From the NCBI RefSeq assembly GCF_026262505.1, contig NC_067206.1, forward strand, positions 13,140,205 to 13,204,204: 64,000 bases of DNA, given 5' to 3'. The stretch's first letter is position 1. Each line of letters begins with the position of its first letter. Shown piece after piece: positions 47,639 to 57,530 of this stretch. The notes beneath the pieces were generated by a model that searched no databases, was not told the origin of the DNA, and saw only the letters and a program-made list of their open reading frames with translations. The stretch is from Trichomonas vaginalis G3. Lineage: Eukaryota > Parabasalia > Trichomonadida > Trichomonadidae. The position numbers and the translations under genes are program-made.

Positions 47639-48472
47639 GAATTATAAAAACTAAAATGTAAATTCTATAGAATAGTGAAAAAAATTGAATAAAAAATATG
47701 TTATGCTCAATCATATTTACTAACGTACTATTACATACCTTTTTTCGTTATCAATTTTTTTCCACCATTCAATTTTTTTTCCCACCATTCAATTTAGTGT
47801 GATTTAAAGTCGTCTGACATTTATAGTAATTTTGCTATTATAAAATTGATTCTATATTCATATTATGAAAAAAACGATCGTTTGACAAGCTGCGACTCAA
47901 GTATGAATATTTAATATGCTTTCAAAGATGATTTGTGAAAAATTTTCATAATGTATGTGCTTTTAATGTCCTCCGTTTGTTGCTAAAAAATCCGCTAGCT
48001 AAAAAACGGCTATTTCTCCTCAAAAATGGCAAATCTGGTAGTTATGGGTATCACCCCATCTAAAATGAGCTTTTTTTTGACACTGGAGTGTCAAATTCAA
48101 TGTATTGGCTCAATGGTGAGGTTGATTCCAGACATCAATATGAGCAATTGAATCACATATGTGATCCCGTGTTTACCCATATGTATGTATTCAAATCACG
48201 AGAACATCATTTTCACTGCATGTCCTATGAAGAATATCTGGAAAGTTTTTGAGCTTTGTTAAAAAGACATTTCATTAAAAAATTCTAAATTTATATAATA
48301 TGAGGCGAAAATATATTTTTCATGCTCATCCGTTCAATTTTTGCTCTTGTGGTATTAATCAACATTTCGCTACCAATAAGGATAGTTGGTAATCTACAGT
48401 AGATTTAAATAAATCTAAAAATTAATAAAAAAATTTTTGTTAACATATTTACAAAAATTTTAAAGAATATTA
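47639..48472. other. Intergenic with ATTCAATTTTTT repeats and a dispersed repeat
   Basis: Holds the CCACCATTCAATTTTTT repeats (47751-47795) and copy B of a dispersed repeat (47998-48155). No gene. Confidence 0.6.
47998..48155. repeat. Dispersed repeat, copy B
   Basis: Partner of 30762-30890, direct orientation; see there. Confidence 0.65.
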
Positions 48473-49408
48473 TTAGTTTGGTTTCAATGCAGCAGCCAAT
48501 TCTTCTTTCTGTGCATCAGAAAGATTTGTTGGCCACAAAATTCTTGTGTGAACAACAACATCACCGTATTCAAAATTATCATTATGAACAGGGAGTCCAC
48601 GCTTTGGAATTCTGAAGTCTTCGCCGCATCTTAGTAGATCTTTGGATTCAACAATAAGTTTGGATCCGTCAATATGGTCGAATTCTCTTGTGAAGCCAAG
48701 GAGTGCTTCTTTAAGTGTGACGTTAACATTCATATGAAGATCGTAGCCATCACGTCTAAATAATGGATGCTTCTTGCTAGTGATCATAATTTCGATATTA
48801 CCTGGCGCGTTTTCTTCTGAAGTATCTCCTTGGTTCTTATAGGTAACTATTGTGCCTTCTTTAGCTCCTCTTTCAACAAAGAGTCTAAGTGTTGTGTTTT
48901 CGCGTGTTGTTGGACGTCCACGACATTTTTCGCAGAAAAATCCCTCAGTTGGACATCTGCACATTCCTCTACGCGTTAACTTAATAGAATATTCGCGTCC
49001 TTTGTAAAAATCGATTAAATCTACAGGAAATTGTAATCGAATGGTTTTTCCAACACGTTTTACAGCTGCTTGCAGATCATTTTCTTCTGTAATAGGATTT
49101 CCATTAATGTCTAATTCTTTCTTTGGACTCTCATATATGTGAACACCTTGTTCACCATATAAATCATAAATTCTGCGTTTAAGCGGATCTTTCAGAGTTG
49201 CATATGCATCATTTACGTTTGTATATAAGACGGATATTTCTTCATTTCCTTTATTTTTATCTGGGTGATATTTCTGTGATAATTCTTTATAAGAAAGGTA
49301 AATTTCATTGGTAGTTGCATCGTGTTTGAGATGCAAAATATCATAGAAATCACGTTTTCCATTCCTAGTTACTGCAGACAGAGCAAAATAGGAAAGAAAA
49401 CTTAACAT
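48473..49408 (-). CDS. ER-type DnaJ co-chaperone (DNAJB11/Scj1-like)
   Basis: A 311-residue protein that stimulates Hsp70 (BiP) in the ER lumen. Signal peptide MLSFLSYFALSAV, J domain (19-88) with HPD at 48-50, then the two beta-barrel client-binding domains (about 120-305) typical of class I/II J proteins. The zinc-binding region is reduced to MCRCPTEGFFCEKCRG instead of four CxxCxGxG repeats. Characteristic segments are NIEIMITSKKHPLFRRDGYD and EALLGFTREFDHIDG, then GLPVHN. There is no KDEL-like retention end (it ends ALKPN). Complete in length. An AAAAGTGACA box lies 21-30 bases upstream. Confidence 0.92.
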   Translation of the reverse strand: MLSFLSYFALSAVTRNGKRDFYDILHLKHDATTNEIYLSYKELSQKYHPDKNKGNEEISVLYTNVNDAYATLKDPLKRRIYDLYGEQGVHIYESPKKELDINGNPITEENDLQAAVKRVGKTIRLQFPVDLIDFYKGREYSIKLTRRGMCRCPTEGFFCEKCRGRPTTRENTTLRLFVERGAKEGTIVTYKNQGDTSEENAPGNIEIMITSKKHPLFRRDGYDLHMNVNVTLKEALLGFTREFDHIDGSKLIVESKDLLRCGEDFRIPKRGLPVHNDNFEYGDVVVHTRILWPTNLSDAQKEELAAALKPN

Positions 49409-49758
49409 TTTTTATATTGAAGATTTCTTGTCACTTTTGTGAATTTTTGAAGAATTTTCTGATGCATATCTCCTTTATTTCTCTTGTAAATTGTCTAAAA
49501 CTATAACAATCATTTACTCTCAATGATAGTAACTATAGTCTCTGCATATCACGCATTATATATCAATTAGATATGAGAGGTATCACATTGGTGGAAATAG
49601 CTATGGATATGCTCAAATAACAAGTATGCACGCTTATCATATTCATGACAAGTCAATTACAAAGATTTGTGTTAATGAAATTGCAATATTTGCAATTTGA
49701 AAATCCACAATATATTTAGTTGCTAAATAATACTTAACAAATACAATATATGATGTGT
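49409..49758. other. Intergenic, no gene seen
   Basis: AT-rich; the AAAAGTGACA box of the DnaJ gene is at 49429-49438 (minus strand). Confidence 0.5.
49429..49438 (-). promoter_or_regulatory. AAAAGTGACA box
   Basis: On the minus strand, 21-30 bases before the DnaJ start codon. Confidence 0.5.
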
Positions 49759-49977
49759 TTAATCAATGATATTTCTTTTCAAAACTAATTTTGAATCGAG
49801 CATTGACTTTTTTGGACAACATACATTTGTAAATTGCCAATCGATAATATGTATTGTAATATACCATTTAAGGCTCAAAATCATTAATTCCTTAATAGAA
49901 TCACTTTGAACTCCCAATAAAGTTATGAAAATCACTGCAGAAACTACAGCCACTATGGTATATGTAGTAAGAAGCAT
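49759..49977 (-). CDS. Possible small membrane protein, 72 aa
   Basis: An ATG-started frame with one hydrophobic segment (TIVAVVSAVIFITLLGV). A CC pair and a Lys/Asp-rich end follow. No family and no strong promoter; it may be chance. Confidence 0.25.
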   Translation of the reverse strand: MLLTTYTIVAVVSAVIFITLLGVQSDSIKELMILSLKWYITIHIIDWQFTNVCCPKKSMLDSKLVLKRNIID

Positions 49978-50086
49978 TTAACTAATGTCAATCATTAATA
50001 TCTCTAGGATTTACTAAAAAAAATTGAGATTTTATATAAGTTATAAACATAATGTTTTATTGAATTACTGTATAATAATTTAGTTC

Positions 50087-50752
50087 TCATTTTTTGTTAT
50101 TTACATCATTAAGGATTTCTACCGACCCATTGAGAATTTCTTTTGTTGCAATGGTCAAAAGGCCCTTATCCACGAACTCTAATGTAATTTCGAACTCCGT
50201 AATATCATGCAAAATAGCTTTGATTGGGTTATCTCTTTGTCTTGTTTGCAAATAGATTTCTGAGCCTTGGTCATAAATTTTTCCTTTAAATAAGAATGCA
50301 TTATCAGCAAAAACAACGAGGTCATTCAGGTTAACTCCATTTTCTGCCAATATTGCCAATAAGTTTGGAACTTCGTCTTCAAACGTGCATTTTGGCGGCT
50401 GAACTCTTTGAGGAGGTATTTTCTTCTTGCCTTTATATGCTTTAGCTTTTTGAGAAATTTGCTCATATAATTCTTGTCTTTGAGGGTTGGCCTGGAGATA
50501 AGCTTCTAAATCGCGTTTATTGTTGCTTTCTAAACTATCAAATTGACTCATTAAATCTATCATTTGGTTTTCTTTATAATCAGAAAGTGATTGGTCAATT
50601 TCTTGTTTAAGAATTGCTTCATGCTTTTTTGTAACTTCTTTAAGTAGTTCGACTTGTACATTATACCAAGTATCTGCATTTTCTCGCCTCATTTTATGTA
50701 TTTCCTCCATAATCTCTTTGACTTGTTGTGGATCTTTTAATATAGTCTCCAT
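50087..50752 (-). CDS. Coiled-coil protein, possibly Sds3-like
   Basis: A 221-residue protein with an N-terminal helical/coiled-coil half (about 1-110) and a basic linker (KGKKKIPPQRVQPP). The C-terminal small beta domain (about 130-215; LFKGKIYDQGSEIYL, ILHDITEFEIT, KGLLTIATKEILNGS) has order and length that resemble Sds3/BRMS1 subunits of histone deacetylase complexes. That assignment is tentative. An AAAAGTGACA box lies 20-29 bases upstream of the ATG. It is divergent from the importin-beta gene with 159 bases between starts. Confidence 0.5.
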   Translation of the reverse strand: METILKDPQQVKEIMEEIHKMRRENADTWYNVQVELLKEVTKKHEAILKQEIDQSLSDYKENQMIDLMSQFDSLESNNKRDLEAYLQANPQRQELYEQISQKAKAYKGKKKIPPQRVQPPKCTFEDEVPNLLAILAENGVNLNDLVVFADNAFLFKGKIYDQGSEIYLQTRQRDNPIKAILHDITEFEITLEFVDKGLLTIATKEILNGSVEILNDVNNKK

Positions 50753-50771
50753 TTTTTTGAAATGTGACTAC

Positions 50772-50781
50772 TGTCACTTTT
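50772..50781 (-). promoter_or_regulatory. AAAAGTGACA box
   Basis: On the minus strand, 20-29 bases before the coiled-coil protein's start codon. Confidence 0.5.
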
Positions 50782-50911
50782 CATGTTTTAGAAAGAAATA
50801 TAATGTCAGGAAAATAGTATCGCATAATATTTTTATAATTTCCTAGATGGTTTTTAATTTATCTCAAATATTCAGAAGGAGACGGAATCGTTTATAAATA
50901 AATTCGTTATT

Positions 50912-53602
50912 ATGAGTTTTGATGAAAAGTTCAATGCCGAATCACTAATTAAGCAGGTTCATAACTTTATAAGCGGAAATCAAGAACTATCTGCAGCAGC
51001 CAATCAATATCTAATCGATTTATCAAATAATTATAAAATTCAATTCACAAATTTATGTTCAACCATCTTAAATGATATAGAAGCAAACTCTCAAGACATA
51101 AATTTATTCATGGCAACTACTATTAAATCATTTTTCACTGAAAATTCAACTCGGACTAATGCAGAAATAGAAGATGAATGGTTTTCAGATACGGCATCAC
51201 AGCTTAATCTACGAGATACAACCAAAAATGCTTTATTTTCTGCGCTTATTTCTCAAGATGAAGGATTACGAAATCTTTCTGCTTTTTCCCTCGCTTATAT
51301 TTGTAAATTAGAGACAACAAACTTTGGATCACTCGAAACTAGATTCATAGAACTTCTTACTCCAACAGATACCCCTGAATATTATGTAATTGGAATCTAT
51401 AACTTGTTTTGTCAGCTATTAGAGCAATCATTTCTTGAAAATACTATGGAATTGGATCCTCCACAGATCATTCCTTTCCTAATTGAAAGAGGATTTGATA
51501 GTTTAACTGATGAAAAACTTCAAATTACAACAAAAATGCAAATATTTCAATATCTCGATCTTATTACCGAGCATTATCCCCAAATATTATACAACCAGCA
51601 GTTTATTGACCACATTTTAGATTGTTCATTTAATATAATCCTATTTATAATGAATGATATTGAAGAAAAAGGGAAAGTTACTCAAATTTTGCATCTCATA
51701 TACAATATATTTACAATTTACTATCATAAAGATGTCAATTCATGGAGCAAAATTTCAGAATTTCTTTTGATTTCATTAAATTGTACGGAAGAAGACCATG
51801 AGCATGAAAATCAGATTTACAATGAAAAAATAGTAAGAATAGAAGAAACTTTAAGACAAAAGAAAGCAAATTCTGAAGAAATCACAAAAGATGACAAATG
51901 GCTCCTTGATAGAGTCCAATTAGAAAATATACATGAACGAAAAATACCTGTTCTATTCTTTCTCCAAAACATTAGTGATTTTGAATGGAAAATACTGAAA
52001 CAAAATCCAGAAAATTGTCACTTTTTTATTCAAGAAATTTGCGAAGAATTATTACCACGAATTTTGCATTTAATGGTTCCTTTTGACTGTGACAATGAAA
52101 ACATAGAAGATATTGATGACCAAGAGCCATCATACTTTGCAACAAATGCTCTAAATTCTCTCGTGAAATGCTGTAAAGTCCAAATTTATCCAATTTTGGA
52201 AGAAATCATCAAAACGAAACAAATTGACAACGTTTTGGTATATCTAAACAGCATTTCTGCACTGACATTCGGTCCTCTTATGGAGAATACTGATAGATGG
52301 CTTATCGACATGGCTGTCAACGGAGAAATAAAAGAAATGGCAATGAAAGGAAACAAAAGAATTCAAGAAACAAGTTTGTATTCAATTTGGAGAATTCTGA
52401 AGACTCAGAAAATTCAGAATGATGATGATTTCCTGTCAGTTTTCGAGATATTAAAAGCTCATTGTGGAGAAGAATATTTGATACGCGTTCGATGCACAGA
52501 TATATTAAAAGAGATACTCGAAATTTTGATGGAATCAAATAACGAACTTTTTGACAATGTTTTTGAAGAAACATACCAAATTACTTGTGATTTAGCAATG
52601 ACAGGCACTGATGAAAGATATTATTTAATTGAACCTTTCAAGGTATTGGCAAATGTCATAGTTATGATGAATGAAACAGAAGAAAATTGTACAAAATTGT
52701 TGAATTTCACTCAAATTTGTGTGAAAAAAGTGACAGGAGAAGATGAAACACAAAAACCAACTATTTTTACGAAGACATGTTATGTTATATTGCTTGCATC
52801 ACTATGTTCCAAGTTAAAGGACATATTAAGTGATCATGCAGAAGAGATTTTCTCTTGTTTGATGTCATGTTTCACTGAATATGATTTAGAATTGTGGTCA
52901 GACACTGTTGCAGCAATTTCTTTCTTGATTGATAAGAACAAAGTGAGCTCAAGTCATTACAATAGGCTTTTGGAATGTTTTGAAGTTGTAAGAGATAATA
53001 ATGACAATAAGTTGAAAATTGTCATGTTAAGATTAATTGGAAAATATATTTCTTTGTCTAATCCTTGTTTATCTGATGATTGTTTAATGTTTTTAGAGAA
53101 ACTAGAAAATATCGTTCAGGCAGAGAATTATAGTCCTGATGTAATGATTGGTGTCTTATTCGCTTTACAACAAATTTCGAAGTATTTTTCATTTCCAAAA
53201 GATGATGTACTGGAGAAAATTATACTAATCATCCATAAAATTGGTGAATATATACCTGTAAATGATCCTGAAAAGTTTGAAACAGTTGGAACCCTAATTT
53301 TGGCAATATTTAATATATTAATTGTCAAATTAGCAAAACTTAAGCCAGATTTTGCTAAAAATAATTACAATGATATGGGAACATTCATTTTATATTTGTT
53401 TAATAATGGTATTACAAGTAATAACGTGATGTTTGGCTGCGTAAACTTATTAAGGGCAATTGGAAGATATGTTGGTAGGAAAGCAAATGTATTCTTAAAT
53501 AAGAGAAGCTTCATTCAGATTCTTGACTTTGCAGACAATTCAGATGATGCAAATCTGAGGAAATTGTCTGAGGATACAAGGCACTTCATAACTTCGCTTT
53601 AG
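50912..53602 (+). CDS. Importin-beta family karyopherin
   Basis: An 896-residue all-helical protein built of HEAT repeats from end to end, the size of importin beta-1. The N-terminus (LIKQVHNFISGNQELSAAAN, then a long helix and FMATTIKSFFTE) matches the first HEAT repeats that bind Ran-GTP. An acidic loop (DCDNENIEDIDDQEPSYFAT, about 391-410) sits where importin beta-1 has its conserved acidic DDDDWNP loop and A-x-x-C-L helix; here ATNALNSLVKCC follows. It carries cargo, probably with importin alpha, through nuclear pores. Divergent in sequence, as usual for trichomonads. The gene is complete. Confidence 0.85.
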   Translation: MSFDEKFNAESLIKQVHNFISGNQELSAAANQYLIDLSNNYKIQFTNLCSTILNDIEANSQDINLFMATTIKSFFTENSTRTNAEIEDEWFSDTASQLNLRDTTKNALFSALISQDEGLRNLSAFSLAYICKLETTNFGSLETRFIELLTPTDTPEYYVIGIYNLFCQLLEQSFLENTMELDPPQIIPFLIERGFDSLTDEKLQITTKMQIFQYLDLITEHYPQILYNQQFIDHILDCSFNIILFIMNDIEEKGKVTQILHLIYNIFTIYYHKDVNSWSKISEFLLISLNCTEEDHEHENQIYNEKIVRIEETLRQKKANSEEITKDDKWLLDRVQLENIHERKIPVLFFLQNISDFEWKILKQNPENCHFFIQEICEELLPRILHLMVPFDCDNENIEDIDDQEPSYFATNALNSLVKCCKVQIYPILEEIIKTKQIDNVLVYLNSISALTFGPLMENTDRWLIDMAVNGEIKEMAMKGNKRIQETSLYSIWRILKTQKIQNDDDFLSVFEILKAHCGEEYLIRVRCTDILKEILEILMESNNELFDNVFEETYQITCDLAMTGTDERYYLIEPFKVLANVIVMMNETEENCTKLLNFTQICVKKVTGEDETQKPTIFTKTCYVILLASLCSKLKDILSDHAEEIFSCLMSCFTEYDLELWSDTVAAISFLIDKNKVSSSHYNRLLECFEVVRDNNDNKLKIVMLRLIGKYISLSNPCLSDDCLMFLEKLENIVQAENYSPDVMIGVLFALQQISKYFSFPKDDVLEKIILIIHKIGEYIPVNDPEKFETVGTLILAIFNILIVKLAKLKPDFAKNNYNDMGTFILYLFNNGITSNNVMFGCVNLLRAIGRYVGRKANVFLNKRSFIQILDFADNSDDANLRKLSEDTRHFITSL

Positions 53603-53974
53603 AGATTGTATTTATTGTTTTATTTTATAAATAGATAACCTTTCTAGAAATATATTTTTAAGTTTACCGAGATTTGACCTTTTTATTTGTCCAGCATATC
53701 ACAATTAATCAGTATTTGCAGATGATTGTAGGAAATCTCCTTAATATTAACAATCGATCAAATGCCTTTAATTTGTTTTTGAATTCCGCTCTTGTTTCAT
53801 TGTTTTTTAAATAGTCCTTATTTCATATAATTTTTATATACTTTTTAAGTGTTATTACAAATTCAATTACTCATTCAAAAAAATCAATACATAAAAGTGA
53901 CAAAAATTTTATGAATCAGAAAAATTAATCACAACAATATAAAGTACATTAAATGGCTGCTTGATTTTAAAATT
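53603..53974. other. Intergenic, no gene seen
   Basis: AT-rich spacer. One AAAAGTGACA lies at 53893-53902, about 90 bases before the DNase II start, further away than in other genes. Confidence 0.5.
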
Positions 53975-53976
53975 CT

Positions 53977-53985
53977 TCATTTTCA
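53977..53985 (+). promoter_or_regulatory. Initiator (Inr) of the DNase II gene
   Basis: TTCATTTTCA just before the start codon fits the trichomonad initiator TCA-TTTTCA. The implied leader is about 11 bases. An out-of-frame ATG at 53986-53988 precedes the coding ATG at 53990. Confidence 0.65.
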
Positions 53986-53989
53986 ATGG

Positions 53990-55024
53990 ATGATTCATTT
54001 AAAATTTTTAATGCTTTTTTCTTTACTTTCCACATCGTTATGTTCTCTGCAATGCAAGAATAACAGAAATTTTGGTGTTGACTGGTTTGCCATGTTCAAA
54101 TTGCCACCAATTAAAGATAAAAATCCAAATCATGCAACTGGAATGGCGTTTTTCTACACAGACCCATCGACAAGCCTAGCTGAGGCTACATCAGATGTAG
54201 GTTCTAAAAATGGTAATCCCCTTTACTATACGCTTTCACCAATGTATTCTAAAGATTCTGAAATTGGTTATATGCTAATTTCTGATCAACCTCCTCACAG
54301 AATTACAAATCCATCTGACACATATGCTCATAAGAAAGGAGTTCTAATATACGACAAAGATAACGGACTTTATCTTGAGCATTCTGTTCCAAGGTATCCA
54401 AATGACCCTCAAGTAACAACTGAGTATTCATACCCTGATACAGGAACAAATTTCGGACAGTCAATGCTATGCACATCATTGACTCATGAACAAATCAATG
54501 ATTGGGCCTATGGAATGTTGATTGAGCGTGGATATGTCGTTTCTTACAATGCACCTTCATTTACAGATCTCAAAATGCCTAACCTTCGCAAAGTTATCGA
54601 TGGCGAATGGATTGAAAAGGAAGTCAAAACAAAAGTTACAGATATTCAATTGAAGACACGTTCCTTTAAACTTTTCTCTAAATGCAGATTCTGGGGACTT
54701 GATTTATACCACGATTTGATTGCCCCGACCTTTTCTACAAATGTTATTTCTGAAACATGGGCAAGAGGTACCGGAACGATGACATCTAACTGTACAGGTG
54801 CATACAAGGCAAATAACATATTAACAGTAAGTCTGGGTGATGTTTCATGGTCAAGAATGAATGATCACTCAAAATGGGCTGTTGCAGGGGATTACGTATG
54901 TATTGGTGGTATAAATCGCCAGGATAAGCAACTTGAACGTGGCGGCGGCACATGGTGCATGAAAGACGCAAATTTTGCTACATTAATGAGAAAGAGTGCT
55001 TCAGAAATTGAGCAATGCCCATAA
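53990..55024 (+). CDS. Deoxyribonuclease II, secreted/lysosomal
   Basis: A 344-residue acid endonuclease that cuts DNA without metal. The signal peptide (about 1-18, FLMLFSLLSTSLC) is followed by the DNase II family hallmarks. These are VDWFAMFKLP near the mature N-terminus, LEHSVPRYPNDP (family HSxPxFP), GQSMLCTS, MTSNC and the catalytic HSKW motif (DHSKWAV, His293). CIGGINRQDKQLERGGGTWC completes the active-site half. Length is normal. It probably works in lysosomes or outside the cell, degrading host or bacterial DNA for nucleotide salvage, which fits a purine/pyrimidine auxotroph. Confidence 0.94.
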   Translation: MIHLKFLMLFSLLSTSLCSLQCKNNRNFGVDWFAMFKLPPIKDKNPNHATGMAFFYTDPSTSLAEATSDVGSKNGNPLYYTLSPMYSKDSEIGYMLISDQPPHRITNPSDTYAHKKGVLIYDKDNGLYLEHSVPRYPNDPQVTTEYSYPDTGTNFGQSMLCTSLTHEQINDWAYGMLIERGYVVSYNAPSFTDLKMPNLRKVIDGEWIEKEVKTKVTDIQLKTRSFKLFSKCRFWGLDLYHDLIAPTFSTNVISETWARGTGTMTSNCTGAYKANNILTVSLGDVSWSRMNDHSKWAVAGDYVCIGGINRQDKQLERGGGTWCMKDANFATLMRKSASEIEQCP

Positions 55025-55542
55025 AGTCATTTTGTATTATTTTGATCAATAATGACAAAGTTTTTTTGTAAAGTTTTCCTATTTATTAATGTAATATCTT
55101 CATTTTTTGTTTTCTAAGATTTAGATTAAGAAGGTTTCAGCTTTTATTGCTTATGTATTTGTTATTTTAAGTATTACGCATTCAATTTGTCAGCTAAATA
55201 TGTTATTTCAGTTTTAATAGCAGGATCAGCATAGTTTTTATATAGATATTTACTGCCAATTGTCATGTTATATTGAGAGTTAATCTGTTTACTTCAATAT
55301 TCGAAATTGAATGACGAATTAGCATTATGATAGCTTTACTTGAATAATAAGTCATGACTTTAAAGGAATCAAGATACAATACGAACAAAATAATACAAAA
55401 TAACAGCGAATTCTTTATCACTGGGTTAGATTTTAAATTCTAAAAAATATTTTCTATATAAATGATTAAAGTCTCTTTAGAAATGAGAGAATTTAGAATG
55501 CTTCAAATAGTAATCTAGTAGATAGAGAAAGAAGTTTTATTT
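55025..55542. other. Intergenic, no gene seen
   Basis: AT-rich convergent spacer between DNase II and HAD genes. Confidence 0.6.
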
Positions 55543-56286
55543 TTATTTGAATTTTTGATCGATATGATCAGCACCACTTACAGTTTTTCCTGTAAGAACA
55601 ATACTCATGAAGTCATTCATTCCGACTTCTAAGTTCTCCAAAACAAAAGATGGTTGCTTGAAAACTTTATCTTTTTGGGATCCTGTGTCAACAGCAACTG
55701 CTAAAGCACCTACATCAAGAGCTGCTTGGACATCTTGCATCGCATCTCCAACATGAACAACTCTATCGATCTTTCCATATAATTCTTTGGCTTTATCAAT
55801 AACTGATTGTAAAATATCTGCACGATTAGGATGTGAACCTAATCCACCAAGTCTGCGGTCGAAATATTGTGCCATATTTGTCTTTTCAAGCTTTGTCCAT
55901 CCGATTCCTGGAATATTACCTGTGCAGAGACCAATAATAACATTGTCATGCTTGCTAAGGTTCTCTAAAGCCTTATATACGCCTGGATAAACAATTGTAT
56001 TTCCTGTATGAATTTCTTTGAATTTTTCTGTTGCAATGTCATAAAATTTGTAAACTTCTTCAGGTGTAACTTCTTTTTCGTTAGCGGCCTTCATGATACA
56101 CTCAGTAACAATCTTGTAATCCGAATATCCAGCGAAGTGTGTTTTGAGAAATTCGCTTGGACAAAGATTGATGCCGTATAATACATTTAAAGCATGCTTC
56201 ATGGAATCTCTATGATCTTGGCCATGATTTCCTGCAAGCATTAATGTTCCATCAATGTCAAATGTGACAAGGATTTTTCCTTCCAT
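55543..56286 (-). CDS. HAD-superfamily phosphatase (phosphoglycolate phosphatase-like)
   Basis: A 247-residue cytosolic hydrolase. Motif I DIDGTL (catalytic Asp10 and Asp12), motif II GLCTGN (about 119-124), a Lys in the motif III region and motif IV VHVGDAMQDVQAA (about 180-192). The helical cap between motif I and II is of the C1 type found in phosphoglycolate phosphatase and related enzymes. Substrate uncertain. The gene is divergent from the HMG-box gene with only 77 bases between start codons, so the two must share their promoter region. An AAAAGTGACT box lies 18-27 bases upstream. Confidence 0.88.
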   Translation of the reverse strand: MEGKILVTFDIDGTLMLAGNHGQDHRDSMKHALNVLYGINLCPSEFLKTHFAGYSDYKIVTECIMKAANEKEVTPEEVYKFYDIATEKFKEIHTGNTIVYPGVYKALENLSKHDNVIIGLCTGNIPGIGWTKLEKTNMAQYFDRRLGGLGSHPNRADILQSVIDKAKELYGKIDRVVHVGDAMQDVQAALDVGALAVAVDTGSQKDKVFKQPSFVLENLEVGMNDFMSIVLTGKTVSGADHIDQKFK

Positions 56287-56303
56287 TTTTTTGGTGTAAA
56301 TTT

Positions 56304-56313
56304 AGTCACTTTT
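56304..56313 (-). promoter_or_regulatory. AAAAGTGACT box in a bidirectional promoter
   Basis: On the minus strand, 18-27 bases before the HAD gene start, within the 77-base spacer shared with the HMG-box gene. Confidence 0.5.
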
Positions 56314-56363
56314 TAACCATTTGAGAGTTTATAAAATTTTTTCAGAATTTTTTTTTACTGGAA

Positions 56364-56918
56364 ATGGATGATTTAACACCAATAAGTATTCAAGGAATGC
56401 CAAATTACGGAGAGCTAAACCTAGAGAATCCCGCAATGTCTAATCTTCCCCAAGCAGAAAAACTAAAAATTAAAAGACCTCCTAACGCATTTCTCCTTTT
56501 CTGTCGAGATAAAAGGCAAGCTGCTCGCGGCGAAAATCCTGATTTAAAGAATGTTGATGTTTCTCAAGTTCTTGCTGAACAATGGAAAAATTTAGCGGAT
56601 ACTGAAAAATTATACTACAAAGCTCTTGCTGCAGAGCAACAGAAATTATTTAAAGAAGAAAACCCTGATTATCGATATGAAAAAGCAAAAGCTAAGCAAC
56701 TCATGAATAAAATGAAATTACGCCCCGAGTTTAAACAAATAACAAATGTTTTAGATGTTAAAACATTACTTGCTATGTCCGTAGAAGATGTGAAGGCTTA
56801 TATGCTCTATCTTTCGAGTCAAGTTCTTCCAACTGCAAATCAAGCAACCGAGCAGATCCAACAGAACTTCCAGCTTGATAATTTTCAAGCCAATCAGCAG
56901 CAGCTCCCACCTTTATAA
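56364..56918 (+). CDS. HMG-box DNA-binding protein
   Basis: A 184-residue protein with one HMG box (about 37-107). It begins IKRPPNAFLLFCRDKRQAAR with the SOX/TCF-like RPPNAF start, then VSQVLAEQWKNL and LYYKALAAEQQKLF, and a basic end KAKAKQ. The sequence-specific (SOX/MATA) type of start and the intercalating residue position suggest a transcription factor rather than a bulk chromatin protein. The N-terminal 35 residues and the Gln/Asn-rich tail are disordered. Nuclear. The start codon is 77 bases from that of the HAD gene. Confidence 0.9.
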   Translation: MDDLTPISIQGMPNYGELNLENPAMSNLPQAEKLKIKRPPNAFLLFCRDKRQAARGENPDLKNVDVSQVLAEQWKNLADTEKLYYKALAAEQQKLFKEENPDYRYEKAKAKQLMNKMKLRPEFKQITNVLDVKTLLAMSVEDVKAYMLYLSSQVLPTANQATEQIQQNFQLDNFQANQQQLPPL

Positions 56919-57530
56919 CTCCATTCGTACAGTCCAAATAATTTTTATTTCAAATTTATATTTCTAATTAAGTATGTTTATATTTGTCTAATATTTTGTT
57001 TATTTTAAACAGTATAGAATCGTTTTAACCTCTTTTTTTAAAAATCAAATAAGGTTTCTCACTTTTAGAGTATGAATTGTTGACTGTGATATTTAGAAGC
57101 ATAACAAGCACTCTTCAATTAATAATTCCTCATAGAAGTTTCGCAAAATATATAGGTGATATTAATTATTCGAGATAATTACTTCATCTGATCTATATAT
57201 TCTTACCATATGAATCAGATAGAGTAATATAATCAATACTAATAGCAGATATTTGGAAGTATACGATTATTATATAGTCATCTATGAAAAGTTTTTTCAC
57301 TTGAAGTCATAGGAATCAGTTGAACATATCTTTAATTTGAGCACTTCATTCTTAGTCACCAAGAATGAAATGCCATTCACAGCTGAAGCAAATATCGATA
57401 TTTGCTCACTCATTTATAAGCAAAAATAATACCTAATTATTTGGTGCGGATTGACTTGGTCTAAAAACAATAAACAACAACTTTATTACATATAAAATAC
57501 AAACAAATAACAAAAAAAATAATAATAAAA
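56919..57530. other. Intergenic, no gene seen
   Basis: AT-rich DNA between convergent genes; nothing recognised. Confidence 0.6.
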
